A DNA stretch of 64,000 nt from Bimastos eiseni (taxonomy: Eukaryota > Annelida > Clitellata > Crassiclitellata > Lumbricidae). The first letter of the stretch is position 1; each line of letters starts with the position of its first letter. The DNA is taken from assembly GCA_959347315.1 (NCBI GenBank), contig OY365819.1, positions 22,028,589-22,092,588 of the forward strand. The letters are read 5' to 3'. Position numbers and translations under genes: made by a program. Under the pieces are notes generated by a model, which was not told the origin of the DNA, searched no databases, and was given only the letters and a program-made list of their open reading frames with translations. Of this stretch, positions 36,201 to 47,410 are shown piece by piece.

Positions 36201-37659
36201 CTCTTTTCTTGATTGTCCAACTTTCGCAGCCATATATAATCACCGGCCATACCAATGTTTACATTAGTCTCAGTTTGGTGGTTAACTTTATGCTGCGACT
36301 CCTCCATACTTTCTTCATCCCTATCTGAACACTTTGTCCTTTTGCCATCCTTCCTCTTTTCTCTCTGCTACACTCTGCATCTTCTGTAATCAATGATCCC
36401 AAGTATTGAAACGTATCCACATGCTCCAGTCTGCTCTCTTTCAAAACGATGTTGCATGTTTCACCATTTAATGTCATGATCTTGGTTTTATCCATGTTAA
36501 TCACTAAACATTTCTCACTTCCGATCTTATCCAGACGATTGATTATTTGTTGTAGCTCTTTTTCAGATTCTGCTAACAGTACAATGTCAACCGCATATCT
36601 CAAGTTCGTTAATTTTCTTCCTCTCATTTGTACGCCTCCTTCCTAGCCATCCAGTACCTCTCTCATCACCATTTCTGCCATGATGTTAAATAAATACGGT
36701 GACATTACACACCCCTGTCTAACCTCTTTTCTTACTCTGAACTCATTTGACATCCCTCACGCTACTCTCACTTTTGCTTTTTTGTTTGTTTGCCATATAG
36801 CTTTGTTAACAAGTTGATGATATGTATAGGATATCCCATTTCCATCATTGTGACCCATAATTGCTCGTGTGATATGTTGTCAAAAGCCTTTGTGATGTCG
36901 ACTAAGCACATGTATAATGGTTGTTGATGTTCATTTATTTTCTGCATTAATAATCTTAGGTTCATGATCTGATCGCGTGTTCCTCTTCCTCGCCTGAATC
37001 CTGCTTGTTCGTCTGTTATTTCGGACTCCGTTTTTGTTCTTATCCTTTCTAGTATGATTCTGAGCATAATTTTGCTAGCATGCACGACCAATGCTATGGT
37101 CCTGTAGTTTTTACATTGTATTAGATCCCCTTTCTTCGGTATCGGGATGAAGATTGAGTTCATCCAATCCTTTGGCCACTCTCCTGTTTCCCATATCTCA
37201 GTGCATATGCGATGTATTTTATCTAATGTCGTTTCCCCTGCATGTTTGAACAATTCGGCCGGGACTTCATCTGGTCCTGTGCTTTTTCCATTCGCCACCT
37301 CCATAATTGCCTTATATACCTCTGATCTTAGAAGACCAAAGACACGATGGATAGACCAAAGACACGATGGATAGACATACATACATACATACATACATAG
37401 TTACATGCATGCATATACACATACATACATGCAGAAAATATATATACATAAGAGATTTTTCTCGATATTTCAGGATTGGAAGTCTGTTCAACATCTCTTC
37501 ATTAAGTCAGGTTCGGACAGTTTAAAGCGGAGGGTCAGTACCTTTGACTTAAAAAACATAGACATCAGTGTCGCATTAGCTGCTGAGAACCTCTTCAGAT
37601 CTTACAAAAGACACGAAGTGGGGCGAATAAGCACTGGGATCACCATCTTCTACGACTGG
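33013..37659 (+). CDS. Helical protein with a dynein heavy-chain stalk-like segment (three exons, partial)
   Basis: Three in-frame exons (33013-33229, 34384-34637, 37474-37659) join in phases 1 and 0. The protein begins with a charged helical repeat: AKLEEAMKGRDAESIQQVLD, then LELLRQLVTEAKKKK and DMKTAEDVIARLESIRRL. It ends with PPVYNVIAATFILLGEP, DWKSVQHLF, LKRRVSTFDLKNID and GRISTGITIFYDW. The last part follows the pattern PPxxVxxVxxAxxxLLGE-DWxxxxxLL-FLxRLxxFD-VxxxSxGxxxFxxW, known from the helical region beside the dynein heavy-chain microtubule-binding stalk. Proteins outside true dyneins carry this segment too, and no AAA modules are visible here. No in-frame ATG precedes the first exon, so upstream exons are missing. 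Confidence 0.7.
34384..34637 (+). CDS. Stalk-like gene, second visible exon
   Basis: A 254-bp exon, phase 1 to 0. It encodes LELLRQLVTEAKKKKPQSG, KTAEDVIARLESIRRLTQM, VAEVKSYLNPRPPVYN and VIAATFILLGEPQDNIK. The acceptor (GCGTGAG) is poor, but it is the only one that clears the TGA at 34380 in this frame. Confidence 0.75.
34901..35780. repeat. CATA (TACA) tetranucleotide array, about 880 bp, interrupted
   Basis: Nearly all of the interval is (CATA)n with single-base slips that turn CATACATA into CAATACATA or CACATATATA. It abuts the 3' end of the minus-strand LINE at about 35790. It is open in several frames on both strands, giving only HTYI or MYVC peptides, which are not genes. Confidence 0.97.
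35790..37370 (-). mobile_element. Non-LTR retrotransposon (LINE) RT, broken
   Basis: In minus-strand order: SEVYKAIMEVANGKSTGPDE, LFKHAGETT, WMNSIFIPIPKKGD, NYRTIALVVHASKIMLRIIL, EQAGFRRGRGTRDQI and VDITKAFDNI (37394-36768). A second piece (36627-36259) has LTNLRYAVDIVLLAESEKEL, FQYLGSLITEDAECS and a KLTTKLRLM end. The third piece has VIIYGCESWTIKK and a basic C terminus. The fragments are offset by frameshifts or stops. The catalytic YADD box reads YAVD, so this copy is dead. It lies in an intron of the stalk-like gene, antisense to it. Confidence 0.92.
37474..37659 (+). CDS. Stalk-like gene, third visible exon
   Basis: A 186-bp phase 0 exon with a TTTCAG acceptor and GTGAGT donor. It encodes DWKSVQHLFIKSGSDSLKRR, VSTFDLKNIDISVALAAENL and HEVGRISTGITIFYDW. 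It continues the preceding exon directly: LLGEP...DWKS is the conserved junction of the dynein stalk-like segment. Confidence 0.8.
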
Positions 37660-37739
37660 GTGAGTTTTCGATCAAACAGCTCTAAAATGTATCCGACATA
37701 ATTTTGCTAAGAACGGATGTATGGCGTAATTGTAATTGT

Positions 37740-38170
37740 AATTACGAAATTTTTTATAGCGCCGTAAGTAGCAAGCTACTTCTAAGGTGCTGTACATGTA
37801 CATGACAGTTCACTGCAGATAATTATAGTACTAATTCTATACATTAAAAAAATACGATTTTAACTTTTTTGAAGGCAGAGAGAGTTTTGGTTTCCTGGAT
37901 AGCTGCAGGGAGACTGTTCCAGGCAAGTGGGCCAGCGACCCGAAAGGCCCGATCGCCAATTTTAGTCTTGGCTCTTGCCTTCTTGGGACGAAAACATCGG
38001 AGGATTTGGAAGAACGCAGTCGCGACCTTCTAGGTTCATCTGATACTGGCCTGATGTGGTCTGCAAGATAACTTGGTGCACAAATTGTTAAGGCATTTGT
38101 GCATCATAGTTTGAGATTGATGCGCTCGCCTATTCTAAGCCACTGAAGCTCGTCTTGTATCGCGTTTGAA
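37740..38170. repeat. Dispersed repeat, weak relative near 60500-60600
   Basis: Around 37905, GTTCCAGGCAAGTGGGCCAG then CGACCCGAAAGG resembles ATTCCAGATGGCAGGGCCAG then CCACGGAAAAGG at 60525. A GCGCC tail motif lies at 37760. Probably an old LINE or SINE piece. Weak. Confidence 0.35.
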
Positions 38171-39060
38171 TTGTGGTCGAACTTTTTCAATCGTGTATGT
38201 ATGTATCATGTATGTATTTACGTCCGTCCGTATGTGTGCATGCGTATATGCATGTGCGTATACTAGCATGCCTATGCCCAACTCGTCACGGTGCGTGGAT
38301 TCGGCTCTTATGGTGTCCACCTGTAGAGCCAACTCTGTGCAACAAACATCTTCAACGTGTCTTAGACGCACTTCTTACAATCAGTTGTAATATCCACGCG
38401 TTCAGTAGCCTACTTTTGTGAAGTCCTGAAAAGGTGCTATATAAATTGTCTAAATGCATTCATGCATTCATGCATACATAAATAATTGTACGTATACATG
38501 TGCGTTACTTGTTTGTACACGTATGAATCTGAGGGAAATCGATCTGGTGGACAGCTGCAGCTGTTTTGCCGTATTTTAATAGTTCATCCTAAAGCGGACT
38601 GAACACGGAGTCAACCAATCAATAATTTATTGTTTTCCAACCGTTGCATTATTACAAACAACTTTTGATCAGAGTCATGTGTTGTTAACAAAAGGAGATC
38701 CCAAGGGTAAATAGCCCCGCAAAAAAGTAATCCCTGCACATTCGAGTGATGTGATGATGATGAATGGGTGTTCTGGTGACGACTCTGACTAGTGAGTTTT
38801 GGATGAGTTGCAGACGTTTGAGTAATCATTGCAATGGCTACAACTGTAGGCCTACTTGTGAGTTGTGACATTGTAATTTTAGTATTATGATTATCAGTGT
38901 AAGAGCAATAATTTCTGTAAATGTAGTTGTCACTGTAACTATACTTTGTGTCTACTGCGTCTGAAATTCTATTCATCTGAGACGTTTCCTACTCGACGAA
39001 TTCTTGCAATTACTTAAAGTGCTTCGGCTGCTGCTTCTTTCTAGATATATATGTGTGCCG

Positions 39061-39111
<51 letters not shown>

Positions 39112-39112
39112 G
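39061..39112. repeat. (ACAG)n microsatellite, about 13 copies
   Basis: About 52 bp of perfect ACAG repeat, the same motif as the 1.5-kb tract 1.4 kb downstream. Confidence 0.98.
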
Positions 39113-39670
39113 ACACAAAATATATATACTATATATATATATGTATATATTCACGTCGTTGGTTTTTATCTTTCTTGGCTTCATCTTACATTTACTTGGG
39201 ATGAGTAGAGAGGTGGTCTCCCAAGTCCTTCCTCTCGGTGTTTTTCACGAGACACCATCTCCTTGCGTTGAGGAGTTCCATCATCCGCCCTTCAGGATCA
39301 TCTCTCCTAGGAATCGCATATATATCGGCGAGGTTTCTATCGTCCACCACGCCCGTTGTTCTCAACAGGAGTACCACGTGAAGGTGGCGTGGTGGGCAAT
39401 TGGGCAGCAGGGGCTTTTCGAATCGCTTGCTTCCCAATTTCGCCCCCTCCCTCTCTCTCTATATATATATTTATATGTATATATTTATTTATTTTTTTAC
39501 TATCGAAATTTGATACCGCCCTTCTTCCGACATTTTTTTGCTCAGAAGTGCAGACACACGAGACAGAGACAGAGACAGAGAGATTAGAGATGCATAATGC
39601 ATGCACTGAGATATATGTTTCGTTGTAGAATGCGAATGTAGTGTAAGAAGTGAAGTCATTGTACGTCCAG

Positions 39671-40513
39671 TCAGGAGGGAACCTTCATCAAGTTCGTGGA
39701 TACTATGACCATCCCCGTGAGGAGTCACCGCCGCCGAAGCAGAGGTCAGCGTCGGCCGCCGCAGATCGTTGTCAGCTGCATCGCACCGATTTATGTTTCC
39801 AATCAAGAGCAAAGGCCAGCGATTGTCGGCATTGGCATCAACCCAAGACCAACACCAGCAGCAGCAGCAGCAGACAAGGAGGTCTTCGAAATCCTCTTCT
39901 GCTTCTCCACATCGCAAGACGACAGCTGAGCAAGAACAGCAGCAGAGAAGGAGGTCTTCCGCTTCTCCTCATCACCAGTTGATAACTGAGCAGCAGCAGC
40001 AGCAAAAACAACAGCAGCAGCAACAGCAGAGAAGGACGTTCTCTCAGCAGAGAAGAATGTCCTCTGCTTCTCCTTGTCGCGAGATGGCAGTTCAGCAGCA
40101 GCAGCAGCAGCAGAGAGCCGACCGTAGCAGACAGTCAGCCTCATCATTCGCCGACCGAGGCAGTCAGTCGAGAAGAACGTTGTCATCGTTGTCTCCATCT
40201 ATCCTCAGCTGCTGATTGTCAGAAGACGAAGAAGTCAACAGCTGAGAATAATCACCAGAGACATCTGTCTCCAGCATCCCTTCGATCAGCAAAGGAGGAG
40301 GAGCATGAGCAGGACGCACCACCGAACAAACGACCACCGTCTTTGTCTTCCTCTGCTTCCAATAATCGATCGTCTCTTCATCCTCACCCTCCTCCTCCTC
40401 CTCTGTGTCTTCCATCATCTCCTCCTCCCCCTCGGCAGCAGAAGGGAAGATGGAGTCGACTGTCAGCATCTTCCACCTCTCCATCTCAGAGAGCAACAAA
40501 GAAAATGCAATGA
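39671..40513 (+). CDS. Q- and RS-rich coding-like region (uncertain gene, apparent frameshift)
   Basis: One frame (open 39721-40215) reads [60 protein letters not shown] and several more Q runs beside RS/SP motifs. At 40215 it stops, but the +1 frame goes on as [37 protein letters not shown], a P-rich block and [15 protein letters not shown] at 40513, of like composition. This suggests one low-complexity RS/Q-rich C-terminal exon with an indel near 40190-40215. The upstream end is unclear, because three frames are open around 39670-39720. It may be the last exon of the stalk-like gene or a separate gene. No domain is recognised. Confidence 0.4.
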
Positions 40514-40530
40514 ACAGCCTATCATACGAA

Positions 40531-42042
<1,512 letters not shown>

Positions 42043-42059
42043 CCCTTTCAATTCGTCTC

Positions 42060-43240
42060 TCTTTTATTTATCTACACACGTGTAGGCCTACTTCATATGA
42101 ACTGTGTCTAATTCTTCTAATAACTTAAACAGCTGAACATTCTTTGATCTTACAATGTCAATACAGATTTTAGACCGACGACCTCAGTTAGAGTTTACTG
42201 CACGTTTGTCAGAAATGATTGAAGCCAGATCTTCTCTGTTGTGTTTGTCACACTTTTTGCCAGATCGTATAAAATAATCATATTCATTATCATCGATTAA
42301 ACGCTTCTATCTTTCCTTCGTTTTTCTGGATCGGTGTTGTTAGAATGTAGGCTTAGTGTGAGCGAGGTCTGCCAGGATGGATGATATCACGTATACATAC
42401 GTGTATATACATGTACAGAGAACTGGTTCATTTCGCTTTGGTACGTGTAGGTGTGTGTGTTCTTCCCATGCACTCGATCGACCGCCACAGGCGACAAGCA
42501 CGAAATACTCACACGCACTGACCAAACCAAACACGAAGCACACAAACCACCATACAGCCCGTATTATGAGATTGAGATTGCATTTCTTATTTGCTTTACA
42601 TGTCGTAGGAACTATTTGACCAAGATCTTTCGACAGATCGTGAACAGCGGACTTGGGAGCTAAGCAGTCAGTAGTTTCTTCTTTGCCATGGTAAGCGTGA
42701 TATTCTGGCTGCAATGTTCAAAATTAGGGTAGGCCTATACGGCCACGCGTTTAGATTTGAATATAGCCTATCATCACGTATTTCGTGAAGTTACGTTTCG
42801 TCTGCTATTTATGAAATAATACAGAAATACAGTTCAATCGGTCAAATGAATTATCTATAAGTATAGTTTTCAACGAACAATCTGCGAGATACGTCGAGTT
42901 CGTGACACTTTAGTAGCTTCACATAAAAATAGGAAGAGGTTTATTTCAGTGAAGGTTATAACGAAAGTAGGTCACCGTGTGAAGATTAGAACCGATTGGG
43001 CTCGTATAGGCCTACATGGCTTCTAGATTCTCCACAAGACCGAAGGCAACGCTAAACACGACGAGGTTCGTGCAGTCTATCGTACAGCTTAACGGCATTT
43101 TCATTGGCACTTCAGTACTTTGTTCTACTCAAGGATAAAAGTGACGGCTCCCAATATTAACTATTCTGTGCTTCGACAAAGCAAGTCTGCTGTTAGCGTT
43201 TGTTTGGCTGACAAAGACGAGCTTTAGCTTTCCCGACACA
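42060..43240. other. Intergenic or upstream region, no gene recognised
   Basis: Ordinary AT-rich DNA between the (ACAG)n tract and the large repeat-protein frame. It should include the upstream sequence of that gene. Short open frames on both strands look random. Confidence 0.4.
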
Positions 43241-43246
43241 GCGTCC

Positions 43247-43665
43247 TTTAATCGTGAGGAACAGAACAACTTGTTTCTCCATTCTACACTTCGTGCGGTA
43301 ATGGAACCAGTACAGGAAGTTGGCGCGAAAACATCAGAGGAAGCTGTTCTTATTGAAGAAGTCCGTAATGATGAAGAAGAGCGTATTGACGAAAAAGACC
43401 GTAATAATGAAGAGGACCGTAATGGTGAAGAAGATCGTAATAATGAAGAGGATCGTAATAATGAAGTACACTGCAATGATGAAGAAGATCGTAATAGTGA
43501 AGAAGAGTATAATGACGAAGAAAGCCGTAATGATGGACGGCCTTTACGTGGATCTGTTGTCGAAATGAACGATATCGTAGCTTCGCACTCACAGAATTCT
43601 TCAGTTTTAGCTAAGCCGGAATTGAAGTTCAATCGTGAGCAACAAAGCAATTTGTTTCTCCATTC
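43247..43665. repeat. 38-bp direct repeat at both ends of the acidic block (43247-43284, 43628-43665)
   Basis: TTTAATCGTGAGGAACAGAA and TTCAATCGTGAGCAACAAAG, each continuing TTGTTTCTCCATTC. The spacing is 381 bp, exactly 127 codons. The first copy lies before the 43301 ATG but in the same open frame, giving FNREEQNNLFLHS beside FNREQQSNLFLHS. This hints that translation may start further upstream. Confidence 0.85.
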
Positions 43666-46600
43666 CAACTCAGAAATTGAAGCTCATCCGAAGACCACAA
43701 AATTTAACTCAAGGAACCACGCTTCGTTGAACAATGTCCACGGAATTGGATTTGATCTAGTTCCAGAATATTTACGAACGAAAAAAATCGAAAGTGGGTA
43801 TTCTAACGTACACACCATGGAAGTAATACTAAGCTCAGAGGCAGCAATGGAATACAACGATGAAAGCGCCAACTTTCAGCCAGCAATAAGTTGTCAATTG
43901 GTTGGCTTACAACCAAAAGGAGTCCAGCAGCAAAGAATTCCCCTTCCTGGACCTGGCACTGTGCTTAGAGATGAGGTGCTCTATTTTCCATATAACAACA
44001 AATACAGACGCGCCGCCTTAAACGTTGAAATAAAACCGAACGTCGATGCACTTGACACCCCGATTCCAATCAAACTCATCAAAGCAAACACGTTCTATGA
44101 CAAGTACGCCAGGGTTCATTTGTCCAATAGAACAGCAGACTTATGGTCAGGTCCACACTTGTACAGCAACACAGGCCAGGGTTCGTTTAGTGGAGCAGGC
44201 TATTTCACAAATGCATACAACAGCCGCAACAGGTACCATAGCAAAATGTATGGCACAACAACTTCAAGATGGCTAATGCCTGTGACTCCGTCTGTCAGAT
44301 ACCTTTATGGCAGTACAGGTTCTTTGTCTGAGGTCAGTAGGAGGAAAACTAATGGAGCCTGGCTACCCACCTGGAGAAGCGATCGCTATTATGATCCATC
44401 AATCATCAATCAGCACAGTTTCACTACACAAGTCACCACACACCACAGAAAAAATGAAGTCAAGGTTACTGAAAATATACCTCCAAAACCAGTTGAGGAC
44501 AGATGGAGTACAACAACTGTAGAAACTGTTACTGAAAAAAGACCTCCAAAACCAGTTGAGGACAGATGGAGGAGTACAACAACAGAAACTGTTACTGAAA
44601 AAATGCCTCCAAAACCAGTTGAGGACAGATGGAGTACAACAACTGTAGAAACTGTTACTGAAAAAATCCCTCCAAAACCAGTTGAGAACAGATGGAATAC
44701 AACCATTGAAACTTTGATTGAAAAAATCCCTCCAAAACCAGTTGAGGACAGATGGAATACAACAACTACAGAAATTGTTACTGAAAAAAAAAATCCCAAA
44801 CCAGTTGAGAACAGATGGAATACAACCATTGCCACTGTTATTGAAAAAAGACCTCCAAAACCACTTGAGGACAGATGGAGTACAACAACTACAGAAATTG
44901 TTACCGAAAGAAGACTCCCAAAACCAGTTGAGGACAAATGGAGTACAACAACCATAGAAACTGTTACTGAAAACAGACCTAAAAAACTAATTGAGGACAG
45001 ATGGAATACCACTACAGAAATTGTTACAGAAAAAAGACCTCCAAAACCACTTGAGGACAGATGGAGTACAACTACAGAAATTGTTACTGAAAAAACGTCC
45101 CCAAAGCCAGTTGAGGACAGATGGAGTACAACAACAGTAGAAACTGTTACTGAAAACAGACCTAAAAAACTAATTGAGGACAGATGGAATACCACTACAG
45201 AAATTGTTACAGGAAAAAGACCTCCAAAACCACTTGAGGACAGATGGAGTACAACAACTACAGAAATTCTTACCGAAAGAAGACCCCCAAAACCAGTTGA
45301 GGGCAAATGGAGTACAACAACCATAGAAACTGTTACTGAAAACAGACCTAAAAAACTAATTGAGGACAGATGGAATACCACTACAGAAACTGTTACTGAA
45401 AAAAGACCTGCAAAACCAGTTGAGGACAAATGGAGTACAACAACAGTAGAAACTGTTACTGAAAAAACACCTCCAAAATCAGTTGAAGACAGATGGAATA
45501 CAACTGTAGAAACTGTTACCGAAAAAAGACCTTCAAAACCAGTTGAGAACAGATGGAGTACAACAACTACAGAAATTCTTACAAAAAAATGTGATGATAA
45601 GGTCGACGAGTTCAAAAATTATGACCATGCTACGGTAAGCGAGGAAGTTACAATTACTGCCAAAAATGAACCGTGTCAAGACAATCACCAAAGTATGAAT
45701 GAGCAAGTAATAAAAGATAAGAAAAAAGTAAACTGCCGACTTGATAGTCTGGTAGTTTGCAACTTTGACAGCAAACGTTGTTTTATTCCGACAAACAGTG
45801 TCAACAAATTCACGTCAAGAAACGATTTCATGACAGACGACAATAGCCATCAACAGCTGTCTAACTTCAATTGTGCTCCAATAAACATTACCAGCGATGC
45901 GTCCATACCAGGCGGTCAAAGAAACGGAGAAACAAATTTCAGAGTCCAGGACACTTGGTTTCATTTTGAAGAAGTTCATCCCAAGACAGGATATGTACAC
46001 TTGATAGATCCTGGTTCGCAAAGTGTAAAACATCGCAACAAAGTTTACTTAGATCTGCCTGATAGCAGCAGCGCATTTCCAATAATGCAGAAGGCGTCTT
46101 CTTTTCCGGATCTTTGCGAAACTAACAATTTCTTCTCGAAACCAGACAGGTCAAAGTCAACAGATTACATACAGAATGCTGGTGCAGAAACTGCCTCCAC
46201 TGATAGCATTACTTATGTTTTCGTCAGTCGAGGCAAAGGCCTCAGCACTACGACACTAGACAAAGACAGGAATAGAAGAAGAAAGCTGCTTAGGCCAAAT
46301 TCTGAGCCATGCTGGGAAAGTGTCAACGAATATGAGAGCGACGATGAATATTTCATTATGTCACCGAACGAAATGTCCGACAGACGCACGCAAACTTCAG
46401 AACCTTTAAGGTATACAGCAGTGAATGAAATCAGGAGACATAAAATTCGGATTGATGATGATACGGAAGAATCGAGTGATTCATTGCCAAGATATAATTC
46501 ACCAAATATTAAAAAGCCTCATCACACACCCATGGCTCCGCCGTTAATAGCTTTCAATGAATATTATCATCCAATAAACACGAGGAAATGCTTTCAAGAG

Positions 46601-47410
46601 AACGACACTAAACTCTCAAGTCAGAGTGGCATTTCATTTGCTAAGGAAAGACCAAACTGGCACTTGAAAGAAAGTGTTTCTGAACGAAGCAACAAAATAA
46701 ATATAGATCTGCATCAAAATACGTCCCGCGACCTCCCACATTGCTCTGACGTCCATGTTTTAGTGGATAGGCATCTGAAGTCAAGGGGTCAGACGGCTGA
46801 TGAAGAGTTAATAAAATCTGTCGTATCCGCCTACCTTTCAGACAACACACAATTTCAGGAACAAAGAACTTATCACAGAGATAACGCTGCACAAAATCAG
46901 AAAGAAACAAAAGGATCCGACATGTCAAATCAACAGCCTACTAAAAAGCACTCGTGTTCGTCAGAGCTTAATGCATCAAGTTCAGCAAAACGAAATATCA
47001 AAATCATCTACAATGATACCAACAATCCACAGTCGCCAAACGACCTAGGAGACACCAGATTCCTTTTCCAGCAAGCATCAAAAACGGACAGAGTCACGAA
47101 AGACAGCAAACAAAATTCACGAAATTCTACCGTTCAGATAGATCTTTGTAATGACACGTCATATGACCACGTCGATTCATCCGCGGCCACTTCACTACAG
47201 GACACTGGATCATCCACATCCACAAAGGCAGAAGGTCGAAAAACCATAACTGTTAACGACAAAATGGACTCCCAAAGAGTTTTCGTTGTTTCTCACAAGT
47301 GGGACAAGGAGGAAGGCATCGTCAAGATCTTCGTGAAGGAAAAGCCGGCAGCCAGGGTTCAATTTCCAACATTAACAGCAGTAAACCAAGGTTCAAACGT
47401 AGACCCGTAG
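43301..47410 (+). CDS. Repeat-protein gene, large 5' open frame (1369 codons)
   Basis: It runs from ATG GAA CCA (MEPVQEVGAKTSEEAV) to TAG at 47408-47410. It is coding-like throughout, with low-complexity but directional composition. The last coding-like stretch is HKWDKEEGIVKIFVKEKPAA. From about 47365 the coding signal passes to another frame (KPRFKRRPVDHLRNVRSSVD), so this stop probably reflects a 1-base shift and not the true end. Confidence 0.8.
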   Translation: MEPVQEVGAKTSEEAVLIEEVRNDEEERIDEKDRNNEEDRNGEEDRNNEEDRNNEVHCNDEEDRNSEEEYNDEESRNDGRPLRGSVVEMNDIVASHSQNSSVLAKPELKFNREQQSNLFLHSNSEIEAHPKTTKFNSRNHASLNNVHGIGFDLVPEYLRTKKIESGYSNVHTMEVILSSEAAMEYNDESANFQPAISCQLVGLQPKGVQQQRIPLPGPGTVLRDEVLYFPYNNKYRRAALNVEIKPNVDALDTPIPIKLIKANTFYDKYARVHLSNRTADLWSGPHLYSNTGQGSFSGAGYFTNAYNSRNRYHSKMYGTTTSRWLMPVTPSVRYLYGSTGSLSEVSRRKTNGAWLPTWRSDRYYDPSIINQHSFTTQVTTHHRKNEVKVTENIPPKPVEDRWSTTTVETVTEKRPPKPVEDRWRSTTTETVTEKMPPKPVEDRWSTTTVETVTEKIPPKPVENRWNTTIETLIEKIPPKPVEDRWNTTTTEIVTEKKNPKPVENRWNTTIATVIEKRPPKPLEDRWSTTTTEIVTERRLPKPVEDKWSTTTIETVTENRPKKLIEDRWNTTTEIVTEKRPPKPLEDRWSTTTEIVTEKTSPKPVEDRWSTTTVETVTENRPKKLIEDRWNTTTEIVTGKRPPKPLEDRWSTTTTEILTERRPPKPVEGKWSTTTIETVTENRPKKLIEDRWNTTTETVTEKRPAKPVEDKWSTTTVETVTEKTPPKSVEDRWNTTVETVTEKRPSKPVENRWSTTTTEILTKKCDDKVDEFKNYDHATVSEEVTITAKNEPCQDNHQSMNEQVIKDKKKVNCRLDSLVVCNFDSKRCFIPTNSVNKFTSRNDFMTDDNSHQQLSNFNCAPINITSDASIPGGQRNGETNFRVQDTWFHFEEVHPKTGYVHLIDPGSQSVKHRNKVYLDLPDSSSAFPIMQKASSFPDLCETNNFFSKPDRSKSTDYIQNAGAETASTDSITYVFVSRGKGLSTTTLDKDRNRRRKLLRPNSEPCWESVNEYESDDEYFIMSPNEMSDRRTQTSEPLRYTAVNEIRRHKIRIDDDTEESSDSLPRYNSPNIKKPHHTPMAPPLIAFNEYYHPINTRKCFQENDTKLSSQSGISFAKERPNWHLKESVSERSNKINIDLHQNTSRDLPHCSDVHVLVDRHLKSRGQTADEELIKSVVSAYLSDNTQFQEQRTYHRDNAAQNQKETKGSDMSNQQPTKKHSCSSELNASSSAKRNIKIIYNDTNNPQSPNDLGDTRFLFQQASKTDRVTKDSKQNSRNSTVQIDLCNDTSYDHVDSSAATSLQDTGSSTSTKAEGRKTITVNDKMDSQRVFVVSHKWDKEEGIVKIFVKEKPAARVQFPTLTAVNQGSNVDP

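Noticed and set aside
43129..43668. Minus-strand serine- and leucine-rich frame, and 44410-45615 minus-strand frame
   Set aside because: Antisense shadows of the acidic and PPKPVEDRW repeats. The sense strand has the better coding signal and the splice sites.
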